Part shown: positions 47,291-58,464 of the stretch, in pieces
How the letters are laid out: the number at the start of each line of letters is the position of its first letter
Numbering within the stretch: the first letter of the stretch is position 1
NCBI GenBank assembly: GCA_011009095.1
Contig: VTPC01002281.1
Location: forward strand, 1 to 64,000
DNA from: Ignelater luminosus
Lineage: Eukaryota > Arthropoda > Insecta > Coleoptera > Elateridae
Length of the DNA: 64,000 nucleotides
Reading direction: 5' to 3'
Notes under the pieces: generated by a model
Seen by the model: the letters and a program-made list of their open reading frames with translations, nothing else
Databases searched by the model: none
Told to the model about the DNA's origin: nothing
Made by a program: the position numbers and the translations under genes

Positions 47291-48023
47291 TATGTCTGCC
47301 CACATTTTTTTGTTAAATTTTGAAATTTTAACTTCAGATTTGGATTCTACATCAAAAACTAGACAACGGGGTATCTTCGTTTTTTGATAACTCTTCGGGA
47401 TCTTGGTCAAAATAAAAAAAAAAATCTTTTTACTTTAGAATCGTATTCTACATCAAAAAATAAGACAAACGTTTACTTTTAGTTTTTTGATATCACCTCG
47501 GGAACCTGATCGAAAGGGCCGCCAAGATTTAAAAAAGTAACAAAACAGGAGTTCGTTGTGGTAATGCTTTGCATTCCCAGATGTTTTTGTTTTGTCATTG
47601 TCGTTTATATAGCGTACCGCGTGCGTTTGGCAAAACGCATAAGGAGAAAAGGACAAGCACACAAGAAGAACAAAGCCAAGCTTGGCGAGCTCTGTGCTTG
47701 CGTGCTTGTTCCATTTTGACCAACGTGCAAACATTAACTTCCCTTTATTTTGAATGAAATGCGGCGCCAAAAATTAATTGTCAAAATATTTCTGTTTTAA
47801 ATTCATATAACGAAAATTCATTAAAACATGAAAAACCGAAAAGGTAATAGATTTTGGAAGTTTCGTAATGACGTACTAGATTGCAACAAATAGTAACAGA
47901 TCTATTACGAACGTAATAGCACTGGCAACGCTGGCCGGTTCACTGAATAGGTTCAGCAAGCTGAGCCAGAACCGTTGAGCTGATTCACAAAAATGAGGCG
48001 ATCCGCCCATCTCTATTCACAAC

Positions 48024-49578
48024 TAAACCATTAAAATAAAAACAGTGTAAGAAATTAATTGTCTCCCCTACCTAATCACTTCCCTTTCTTCTGTCAACTA
48101 TTCAAATAAGAAAAATACAAATTTCAATTTTAAGTATATTTTCAAGGTAAATACTTTTGAACGACTAATTTCTGAAAAAAAACCATTCTTGAAGTTGTTT
48201 GTTAAGGTATTCTAAAAGGTGCTTAGGATTAGGGCATGGTGATTGACAGGTAAGTAGAAATTACAGTTAATTTTAAAGGGAGATTAACCAAGGATTAGAT
48301 AGTTACAAGAAAAAGAAACTATTGATTTTCTTTGAAATGACTTTCTAAGAAAACTTATTCAGATTTGAATATTTGAGAGGAAAGTGACCAAAATGTAGCA
48401 GTACAGAAATTAAAAAAAACAGAAAAATATGTGGAATATACAGAATTAATGACAAAATATGCAAAGACAAACTCGCTTTAATCCCAATTGAATAAACAAT
48501 TTATGCATGAGAAAGAAAGCAAGAGAAAAAAAACGATGAAAGAAAAGAAGAATGAACTGAAGGATGACCGCTTTTCAAAAGTTACGCTAGAAAGGCGCAC
48601 CATCAAAGGGGCGCAAAAATTGGTCCGAGGTTTCATCTTCTAAATAAAAAAGATATTATTGACTGAAAATTTTAATTTAATTTTAAGATGATGATGGTTT
48701 TATAAAGAATAGATAAATGATAATGTTACATTTTGTTTTTATTACTAAAAGTTACCTACACGGCGCTCGCGGTGTTAATTTCTTTTGAAAATTATTCGTT
48801 TAGAAGTTTGCCCATTTATTACATTTTAATCCTTGGGCAACTTTAAGGTCAGATTTAGCTTTTTTATAAAGATTGTACTTAAAGATTTTATAACCTCTGT
48901 GTAACTAGATGCGCGTATTTATTAGTTTTTCTCTATTTGTGTATGTAGGTACTGATACTGCTGGACAGCGAACCGCATCCGCATATCATGAACATTGAAA
49001 ATATTGAATATTTACCAAAACTATTGTATTTTGATTGTATTGTACTAATTAAAATAACAGAAAGAAGAAATCCACTCTGTAAAATTAGATATTGAACATA
49101 TTAAAATTACAAGCTTTGCACATTTTATTACCGATAAAATTATTAGGGGTTTTGGAAATGATGATTAATAATGAGATATGATCTAATGGTACAATATAAT
49201 TTATGTGAAACCGAAACTAGACGGCAGTAGACGTAGAATTATATTTAATAAGGTGCAAGGTTTATAGAGCCTTCGGGTCATACCGGTCACACCTACTGAT
49301 GATGTGCGCATACAAACGACCTCGTTCAAGTATTATAATATACTCGACCGAGCTGCAGTTGACCAAACAAGGTTTCCATTTAATAGAATCAAACTTCGTT
49401 CACCTACTAGCACAATACTGGAACGGTTGAACACTTGCGCGATCCGGCTTGCTAGACTTGCGTAGTATGTAATCCCTGCTGCAGTCGAAAACTAGCTATG
49501 TTAGTGTTGCCTTATAATGATTTACTTACTATTAAGTAATTCTCTTGTTTAAATTTGAACATCATTACGTTTTAAAAG
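48024..49578. other. Intergenic, no gene seen
   Basis: AT-rich. The less AT-rich stretch 49210-49480 just upstream of the MADF exon could hold a promoter or 5' UTR, but no specific signal was recognised. Confidence 0.35.
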
Positions 49579-49950
49579 ATGTCAAAAGCAAAATGGAGTC
49601 CTGACAAAACTTTGAGATTTGTTATAGAATATCGCAATAGAGAATGCTTGTGGAATACAACAAGTCCTTCTTACAAGGACAGGCGGTTAAAACAAAATGC
49701 CTACTTGGAGTTATCGGAAATGTTCGATTGCGATGGCGTAAACGATGTTAAAATAAAAATAAAAAATCTAAGAACTACATATATTCAGGAGTACAAAAAA
49801 GTTCAAGAATCAATTAAAATTAATAGCAGTGGTAAAGTAGATGGAGTCTACATACCCTCTTTAGTTTGGTACAAAGAAATGGATTTATTCTTACGTTATA
49901 GTGGCTCTGGAAAAATGATGCCTATCGTTACTTTCGATGAAGCGGTTGAG
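49579..49950 (+). CDS. MADF-domain protein, first coding exon
   Basis: The ATG at 49579 opens an intact frame of 124 codons ending exactly at a donor, GTTGAG|GTAAGT, in phase 0. The MADF (Myb/SANT-like) DNA-binding domain spans about residues 9-105. It has KTLRFVIEYRNRECLWNTTS, YKDRRLKQNAYLEL, VKIKIKNLRTTYIQEYKK, and a final SLVWYKEMDLFLR. MADF proteins are sequence-specific regulators, and they also serve as partners of Harbinger transposases. No Harbinger transposase or terminal repeats are seen nearby, so a host gene or a domesticated copy is possible. I could not identify later exons; they may lie beyond the region searched or be lost. Confidence 0.6.
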
Positions 49951-49984
49951 GTAAGTTGTTATTTAGAAAAAGAGTTTTTCTAAA

Positions 49985-50610
49985 ACGCAAATAATCTTAT
50001 AACTAAACTTGAGCAAAACAAAAATTAAAGTGTTGTAAACTTTAATTATTTTAATCTTAATACTTAAATATTTAAAGGGAGGAATTAGATTAACAAAAAT
50101 TATAAAATGTAACTTTACAACAGGTGATAAGAGAAATTTAAACTGTTGCGTTGCCGCCAAATTCAACTGTTTCAAATTTCTTGCCAGTAATTTAAAGTTC
50201 GGATTTTATGCAAAATGCATATTTTTATTATTAAGACTATAATTACCATATTTAGTATGTGCTTGAACCACATTGAATTAAAGCATATGATGTAAATAAA
50301 ATTGCATATTTTGACGCCCTATGTATATAATTTTCTGATTTTTGAGAATAAAATTACATATTATTTCCATAAGAAAAGATGTTAAAGCTAAGTAAAATTC
50401 TAATCCTGTAAGTACGTATAACAGTAAAACCCTTTCAAGGACAAAACGTCAGGTAAACTCTTAGAATCTTCATAACGGTATTCAATGCATATTTACTCAC
50501 AATGACAAAAGAAATGCAGCAATGTTTTAGTTATCTGAGTCGATAAAAGACGTGAATTTGAAAACATTTAAGTCAATTGCCATTTGAGTGCTGGTGAAGT
50601 AAGCTACAAT
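49985..50610. other. Intron or intergenic
   Basis: If the MADF exon is spliced, this is intron. No coding signal. Confidence 0.35.
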
Positions 50611-50712
50611 ATGCGGAAAGTAAAAAGATATCTTGCGTCTTTCTGGATTAAAAATTATCCAGAATTGGTTCTGGATAATGAAGAAGTGTTCTGTAAAGCC
50701 TGTGAAAGAGTG
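50611..50712 (+). CDS. Candidate N-terminal exon of a CGGBP1-like/hAT ORF
   Basis: The ATG at 50611 gives 34 codons (MRKVKRYLASFWIKNYPELV... FCKACERV) ending at a donor, AGAGTG|GTAAGT. FWIKxxxELxLxN matches the start of the remnant at 41740-41680 (FWIKRHSELILEN), and FCKAC looks like the beginning of a zinc finger. No continuing exon was found within about 850 bp, so it may be an isolated fragment. The reading frame is open and the splice site good, which is all the support there is. Confidence 0.35.
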
Positions 50713-51566
50713 GTAAGTTTTTTTATTATAATGTGTATGTACTAGAAATTTGCATTTACGTTTAGTTGGTAATGCGAAGTGTAAAAAAAATTGGTTAATT
50801 GTGTTGTGTACGTTGGAAATAGATAACTAATTTATTAAACCAAAATACAAAAATATACAGCATGTTTCACGCCCACTTAGCCAAACTTCACAAGTAGATA
50901 GAGGGATGAAAAACAAGCCTGATTTCTACATTTAAATTTTCCGTAAACCAATAGTTTTGGAGACTATCAAGGAAAAGTTAAATACCATAACATAACATCA
51001 ACAATATTCATTAGCAGCAGGTACTTTTTTTTCTTATTGTTATTTTATTCATTATTTATTAGTTTCTTTCTCGTTATAGTTTATAGTCAGATCATGTTAA
51101 AAGGTTGGTTAATGTTACTAATTATTTTAATCTAATTACTAGACTTAGGATAGTTAGGCACTAAAAAATTTCCATGCAATATAAACCTAAAAGTGTCCCA
51201 AATATGCATTACAATATACACTTCAAAATTCTATTTATTTTATATGAAATGTAAAAAATAACAGTGACTATATCATATCCAATTAGAAATAGAGAAAATT
51301 TGTTTGAAATCAACCATAAGTTTAATTAGAATTGCATTAATATAAACTAAGGTCTAATAATAAAACATACAACATAGTATAAATCAAAATTATAACAGGA
51401 AAGAATTATATTCAACCATCATATGATGTAATTAATTTTTGAAAAGAAATCTTACATTTTGGAGATATTTAAAGCCATTGTTTTTATCTAAAACTTTGCA
51501 TGACTTTTTTATAAACACTTTATCTTTAAGTTTGCTCTCCACAATATCAACACGTGAATACTGGAA
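50713..51566. other. Intergenic, no gene seen
   Basis: Very AT-rich with no recognised signal. Confidence 0.4.
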
Positions 51567-54500
51567 ATGGCAAAGAAAATGGAATGGAATACAGGAAAAC
51601 AAGCAGTAAATAAATATGAAGTAAAAGCAGCAAATTTAACAAGAAAAACTAAAAAGATAAAGCAGAGTAAAAACATAATAAAAGGGGATACATGGAACCT
51701 TAGAGGTACTAATGAAGTGGGCAAATTAAAACAACCAAATGAAGTAGCAAAGAAATATGGGGTAGATATTGTGGCATTGCAAGAAATGAAGCAAAGAGGT
51801 AACAATACAGTAGAAATAGGGGATTACGTAATTTTAAGCAGGGGATGTAAGCAGAAGATTTTTGGCATGGGATTTATGGCACATCAAAAATGGAAAGATG
51901 TTATAAAGAAATTTGACGCTATTTTGAATCGAATGTGTTATACAGGGTGAGTTTTTTCTGATGTTTAGTATGGGGATCTCGAAAACTAGCGGAGATAGAG
52001 AGACGATTAAATGGGGAAAGAATTGCAGTTTTGCAAGCTTAATTTAATGAGCTTTTTGTTTTTTACAAAAAATGCATGGCTAACTAAATATCTCGCAAAA
52101 ATAGTTTTTTTTTGTTGTTTTGTTCAGTGCCTATAGCTCTGATATTATTGACTTTAGAAAATATGTATAAAGAAAATAGTTGTAGGTAATTATGTGCTTA
52201 ATAATATAGTCTAACCGAATTTTTTATTTAAGCTATAATTTTTGAGTTATGACACAAGCTTGTGTTTTTCTAACGAAAACCGTAGTCGGCCATGACTATA
52301 AAAAAGGCTCTTTTTCAACGATTCTAACGATATACCGCTTTACATAGTTAGTTTTAGAAATAAATAAATTATAGCCTTTTTTTCTTTTCATTTTCGAACT
52401 GTTCAAGTAGTACGCTATGGAAACAATTGATAGATGTGCATCGCGTTTAATAATAAAATTGAAGTTAGTTATTAATTTTTCTTTTTAATTTTGAAATTAT
52501 AAACATAATTATTTTGGTGTGAAATGTTTATTCCGCCGAAGTTACAATTTTAAATAAAAATATTTTTGCGAAACTAATAAACAGGGAATGAGAAACGATA
52601 AATTAAGAAACAATAAAAGAAATTAGGATATAAATAAAGTAGTACCAAAACAACGTAATTGATGTAAGTAAAGCATTCAAGCTAAGTGAACAAAGCAGAT
52701 TTAGATAAAAATAGGTACTTCACTCAACTAAAAATGCATAGTATGCTATGGAAACAATTAACAGATGCAAACGAAAATTACCTATTGATAGGTGCAAATC
52801 ATTTACTTTCTAATTAATGTTGATTTTGGTTTCGTAAATTATCAATATGAATTTCTCCAATCAAGAAAAGCGTGATATGATTGAGTGTTACATTTTGTGT
52901 CATAAAAATTAAAAGATAGGGTATAAAAATGTCGCACGACACAGTAGATGACCTTAGAGAAGCTGTACTAGAAGTTTTTGCTAATATTGGTGTACGTTCC
53001 ATTAGAAAAGCAACAAATTCGGTTTTAAAATGGTGTAACTTGTACACTAATCATAATGTTGGACCTTTTGAACATGTTTACGTTGTTTTGGTACTGCTTT
53101 ATAATCTAATTTTCTTTATTGTTTCTTAATTTATCGTTTGTCATTCTCTGTTTATTGATTTCTCAAAAATTATTTTTATTTAAAATAATTGTTTATAATT
53201 TCAAAATAAAAATAAAAATTTTAATAACTACCTTGATATTTATTATTAGACACGATGCGCACATCTATCAATTGTTTCCATAGCGTACTACTTGAACAGT
53301 TCTAAAATGAAAGAAAAACAAGGCCATAATTTATTTGTTTATAAAAAATAACTATAAAAAGTGGTACAGTGTTAGAATCGTTGAAAAAAGGCCTTTTTTA
53401 TAAAGTCATGGCCGACTATGGTTTCCATTAGAAAAAACACAAGCTTGTGTCATAACTCAAAAATTACAGCTTAAATAAGAACTTCGGTTAGACTGTATTA
53501 TTAAGCACATAATTACCCACAACTTTTTTTTTACACATTTTTTCTAAAGTCAATAATAACAGCTATAGGCACCAAACAGAATAACAAAAAAGTTATTTTT
53601 GCGAGATATCTAGTTAGCCATGCATTTTTTCCAAAAAACAAAAAGCTCATTAAATTCAGCTCGCAAAACTGCAATTCTTTCCCTATTTAATCGTCTCTCT
53701 ACCTCCGCTAGTTTCCGAGATCTCCATACTAAACATCGGAAAAACTCACCAGGATGAATAGGAATATAAGTTTGATTAAATGTGCATGTTACGGCCGAAG
53801 AAAAAGATATTAAAGGAAAACGTGAATACTACAAAAAGTTAGAAGAGATCTTCACAATGATTCCAAACTACGATTTAAAAATAGTTTTAGGAGATTGCAA
53901 TGCTAAAGTGGGACAAGAAGAAATTTACAAATGGTGATGGGGAAGCACAGTCTACATAAAAGTAGTAATCAGAATGGAGAAAAACTAATAGAGTTTGCAG
54001 TTGAAGATAATGGGAACAGTATTTGCACATAAGAAACTACACAAAGGCACTTGGAGATCTCCGGATGGCGAGACACTAAACCAAATAGATCACTTCTTGG
54101 TAGAAAAGCAACATATAAGTAGTGTCATAGATGTCAGAGTATACAGAGAGGCAGATATGGATTCCAACCACTTTCTTAATGTGATAAAACTGAAAGAGAA
54201 TACCCATAGAAAGGAAAGCAGACAAAAAGGTGTAAGATACGATATGGAACTGTTTAATGATGGAGAAGTAGTTAGGAATTACCAGGACCACATTGAACAG
54301 AAGCTGGTAGAAGGAATAAACAAAAACAATATAAATGAAAAATGGGAAAGAGTGGAAAAAGCTGTTTTATATGGAGCGAGGTGTATAGTGAAAAGGGTAA
54401 AAGGTAGCAAGAAAGAAAAATGGTTTAATGAAGAATGTAGAGAATGTCTAAATGAGAGGAGAAAAGCAAGATTGAAATTACTAAACAATCCCTCAGGTAG

Positions 54501-56330
54501 TAACAAAAAGATAGGAAGAATGTTAAAAAGGTATGTAGAAAAAAGAAAAAGAAATTCTTAGAGGAAAAAATAGAAAAGATGGAAAGGGGATTTACAAGAA
54601 AAGATAGTAGAAGATTTTATAAAGAAATAAGAGAAGAAAGAAAAGGATACCGAACAAAAACACTTTTTATTGAAGACAAAGAAGGAAACCTAATGGGTGA
54701 TACAGAAGAAGTAAGGGTAAGATGAAAAGAATATTTTCAAGGTATATTTGGAGAAGATCCTAGTGACGATAAGCAACAAAGTAAAGAAGAGAGTGGTGAA
54801 GAAATGAATGAAACACAACTAGAGGAGGAAGAAATAAAAAAAGTTGTAATGGGTTTGAAAAAAAAACAAAAGTATTAGTGCGGAAATGATTAAGTCTGGA
54901 GGAGAAAGATTACAGCAGGAAATCATAGAAATAATAAAAATAGTATGGGAGACAGAAGAAATGCCAAAGAGATGGGAAGAGGCAGTGATACATTCACTTC
55001 TGAAAGGAGCGGATAGCAAAAAGTGTGAAAACTATAGGGGGACCTCACTTCTAGATATAGTATATAAGGTACTAGCCATACTAATAAAAGCTGAGCTACA
55101 AGCACATATGGAAGAAATGATAGGAGATTATCAGATTATCACCGGTTTCAGAAAAGAAAGATCAGTTATAGATCAAATTCATATAGTAAGGCAAATACAA
55201 GAAGCCTGTATGGAACATAGAATAGGTCTCTATTTCGTTTTTATTGATTTTACCAAAGCATACGATAAGATAAAACGGGACCAAATGTACAACATTCTTA
55301 GAGAATTTAACATTCTTCCTAAACTAATTAAACAGGTTAAGATGACACTAAACAGTACCCAATATAACATAAGAGTAAATAGAACATTAACAGACAGCTT
55401 CCTAGTGAATAGAGGCTTACGACAAGGCGACCCATTATCAACAAATTTATTCACTTTCGTTCTAGAGAAGGTGATAAAAGAAGGCAGAGTACAAACAGAG
55501 AAAACAATTTACAACAGGAGTCATCAGTGTATTGCATACGCTGACGATGTGGCTATACTAGCAAGAACAGAAAATGAACTTACCAAGTCTATAAGAAATT
55601 TATAGAGAGCAGGTGTAAAAGTGGGTTTAAAAATGAACAGCAACAAAACAAAATATATGGAGATGGGAACAACATGAAGAAGTGATAAAATAGTGTTAGA
55701 CGAAGATCGAGATCTAGAAGAAATGGAAATTCTTTGAGTGAACAAATACAAATACTTGGGGTCCAGTATTTATGAAACAGGGGGAAATGAAGAAGAGATT
55801 AAAGAAAGAATTGGAAAAGGCTCCGCATGTGCAAGTGCTCTGATAAAAACATTGAGATCCAAAATAGTGTCGAGGACTGCAAAGTTAAGGATTTACAAAA
55901 CAGTGATAAGTCTTATAGTGTTGCTCGCGAGTGGAACGTGGGTGATAACAAAAAAGATGGAGAAAGTTGCAAGTTTGGGAACGAAGGATGTTAAGAAGGA
56001 TTTCTGGTGGGAGAAAGATAGAGGATGGGTGGCTGAGGAGGACAAACGAAGAGATCTGCAAACTGTTTAAAGAACCTAAAATAACATCAGCTATCAAAGC
56101 ACAAAGGATACAATGGTTAGGACATATTTGGAGAAGAGAAGATGGCAGGATGGTGAAGAATGTGCTAAAAACAGATTCACTCGATAATAGAGGAAGAGGT
56201 AGACCAAGAATTAAATGGTTCAAACAAATGGAAGAAGATCTAGAAAAAATGGGTGTCCAAAGCTGGCGTCAAAAAGCAATGAAGAGAAAAAAATGGAGGG
56301 ACATAGCCCAACAAGCCTTAGGCCAGTAGG
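51567..56330 (+). pseudogene. RTE-type LINE, endonuclease-reverse transcriptase ORF, broken
   Basis: The endonuclease starts near 51690 (DTWNLRGTNEVGKLKQ, YGVDIVALQEMK, GMGFMAHQ) and is cut at about 51942 by a foldback element. It resumes after 53755 with VHVTAEEKD and NYDLKIVLGDCNAKVGQEE. HKGTWRSPDGETLNQIDHFL lies near 54040. The reverse transcriptase spans 54886-55605: MPKRWEEAVIHSLLKG, KKCENYRGTSLLDIVYKVLA, FVFIDFTKAYDK (first Asp), NRGLRQGDPLS, and QCIAYADDVAIL (catalytic YADD). A C-terminal tail at 55738-56330 ends with WLGHIWRREDGRMV and RGRPRIKWF, typical of this clade. Stops (for example near 54723 and 55604) and frameshifts inactivate it. The 3' UTR appears short, ending near 56400. 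Confidence 0.8.
51943..53754. mobile_element. Foldback (long inverted-repeat) element inside the LINE
   Basis: The arms of roughly 500 bp (about 51943-52450 and 53245-53754) are imperfect complements. The left has GATGTTTAGTATGGGGATCT and CTATGGAAACAATTGATAGA. The right has their inverses AGATCTCCATACTAAACATC and TCTATCAATTGTTTCCATAG. The 800-bp middle has another partial copy of the CTATGGAAACAATT word near 52745. It also has a 66-codon plus-strand frame at 52929-53129 (MSHDTVDDLREAVLEVFANI) with no family I know. The LINE endonuclease frame runs up to both edges. Confidence 0.75.
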
Positions 56331-56682
56331 CTTGTTGTGCTCTATATAATGAATACTGGATTCCTTCTGGTCACAAAAGACCTAACGCGTCATTAAAAAC
56401 AGCAGCAGTAGTTTCAATGATTGTTTTTTTTTCTAAAACTATCATTGTCAATAAATATAATTTGTCTTTCGCCTCACCACTTCCTAAAATCCCAAAAATA
56501 AAAGTTACAACATATTTTTGCCCTACATCTTTCTTCTTTAGTATAAAAATTAAAACAGAAAACTTTACTTTCTTTACTTGGTGTGGTCACTTCGACCACC
56601 AAAACTATATTGCCCTTTAGGCACTCTTTTACAACCATTCTGAAAAAATATTGGTTTTACCTGAGGACTTAAACATGAAGAC
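56331..56682. other. LINE 3' flank and spacer
   Basis: Ends of the LINE (CAGCAGCAG near 56401), then AT-rich sequence without a gene. Confidence 0.35.
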
Positions 56683-57160
56683 TCAAACAGAGACGGAAAT
56701 ATTTTTATTTTTTACTTTCTTCTTTAATGTTTCTAGTGTAGTTTGATACAGTGGCATTGCGTAATTCTTTTTTATTGTTGATTCTTCTGGAATAGTTTGC
56801 TTTGTGTGTTTTTCCAAAAACTTTCCAAAAGTCTCATTTTGTAATTTTCCGATTGCAGATATAAATGTTGTGCACAAGTCTTCATAAAATTCTATCGGTT
56901 TAGGTCCTGATTTTAATACAGCAGCCACTAATAATTGTTATTTTTTTGTTCTGGCTTTCTCTGTTCTTACTAGTTTGATGTTTTACGGTCTGCAGGTGTT
57001 GAATTACTTGAAACTTCTTTGTTGCTGTTACCGGAACTCCACAAAATTTGCAAAATAAAACACTTCCACCCTTTGCAGAATCACTGAATTCTTTTGCATA
57101 CTGATTTAACGCAAAACTTACACTTTTTTTTTTCTTTTGGCATTGTTGTACTCATATGTG
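56683..57160 (-). pseudogene. CGGBP1-like hAT ORF fragment (minus copy)
   Basis: Minus strand. A finger-like part is VLFCKFCGVPVTATKKFQV, then QHLQTVKHQTSK. The ORF at 56928-56683 continues GPKPIEFYEDLCTTFISAIG, FGKFLEKHTKQTIPEEST and IKKNYAMPLYQTTLE. Both halves match the CGGBP1-like family, joined by a frameshift near 56935. It faces away from the plus-strand copy at 57750. The DETTD half is missing. Confidence 0.65.
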
Positions 57161-58464
57161 TGTTGTTTACTGTATAAACATCCACCAACAACTAACTTTT
57201 AAACTCTGATTTGTTGCCAAGTAAATTATGAAAACGATAGACAAATACAGTTATTTGTCAGGTAGAATTTATTGTTGGGTTTATTACCTCTTTCTTAAAA
57301 ATCCATTGATAGTCTGATGTGATACGTAGTTCATTCATTTTCTAGTTACGGAGATTAACAACTTCCAGAATTGGACTTAAGAAGGGCGATTTCCGACTTA
57401 AAGCTATGAATGAATTATTTCTCATTTGAATATTAAACGTTCTTCTCGGGGAAATCTTTAAGTGATTTCATCTTTCTTACTTCATCTAATCAAAAAATGT
57501 TACCAAGGATTTTTGTTCCTTTTCACATTAGCAGCTCATTGCCCCAGTTTGGCTAGTTGGGTGTGAAACATCCTGTATAGTGTTTGTCATAGAAATGACA
57601 AGTTTTTAGTTACATTTCACTATTTCTTTGACAGTCTTGCTTACGATACTTAAAGATTTTCTAAAAGATGGCTAAAAACATTCTTTCGTGATCAAAACTA
57701 AATTAATAATGTGTTTACTGAAAAACACTTCTTTTAATTATGATTTTATTTAAGGTCGTGTGTGAAAGAAAATCTCAAGTAGACCAGCATATCAACACTG
57801 TAAGACATAAAAAAAATGAAGGGAACGAATGTTTCGCAAACCTCTTTGCAACAATCTTCCTCGTCACCATCAGGATCATCCGAACAAGACTTGAACCTAC
57901 GGTTGTCTGAAGGCTGGATAAGCACAGATACAACATTAACTAAGGTGCAAAATCCTACTTTTTTATTATATTTAGAAACCGCCTGCAATAAAATTGTTGT
58001 AGATGAAAGTACGTTAAGAAAAAAGTATGTAAATTTTCTTTACGGTAATGTAATTATAGAAATCTAAACTCAGATTAAAAATGAATTTATTTATATCATA
58101 ATAGATGAAACAACTTATGTTAATGGTAGATATCTTGTAAAGTTACCAGTTGGTATTCTACATGAGAATTTATTACCAAAATCTTTTTTGATTAGTAGCC
58201 AACAATTTGAAAAAACTAATAGTTTAGAGATTGTTCAATTTGTATAAATGAAAGCTTAATAAAATCTTTCGCACCAGACATACAGTTCCAACTGAAAAAT
58301 TTCTTTTCCTGCTCAGTAACACAGCTGCATACATGATAAAATCAGGGCAAATTTGAAAGTCTTTTATCAAGATCTTGTTTACGTAATATGCTTAGCTCAT
58401 GGAATGAATAGGGTTGCTAAAAAACTTAGATGTCAATTTCCATTGGTTAATTCCTTAATTAGTA

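Larger units (their letters stand above)
45951..47590 (+). mobile_element. MITE-like repeat, copy 2, split by mariner
   Basis: Starts CAACGAACTCTG at 45951 and reaches AGGAGTTCGTTG at 47550-47561, then TGGTAATGCTTTGCATT as in copy 1. It is split within its TGTCTGTCTGTATG tract by the mariner at 46012-47290. Excluding that insert, it is longer than copy 1 because of an internal partial duplication containing TTCTACATCAAAAA twice (near 47341 and 47446). Confidence 0.65.
41789..48015. mobile_element. Outer hAT-like element hosting several nested insertions
   Basis: A perfect 8-bp direct repeat, TTCACAAC, lies at 41781-41788 and 48016-48023. The right end in complement reads TAGAGATGGGCGGATCG, a common hAT terminus. 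The left end carries AAGATGTGTCGTTCATGACC with a short A/T-rich interruption at its tip. Both subterminal regions share GAATCGGTTCA/CAGTGAA-type words. Remnant coding sequence of the element may be the hAT N-terminus at 45307-45755 (minus). Its interior holds a second hAT (42281-45253) and a MITE (45951-47590), which themselves contain insertions. Left-terminus decay is the main uncertainty. Confidence 0.6.
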
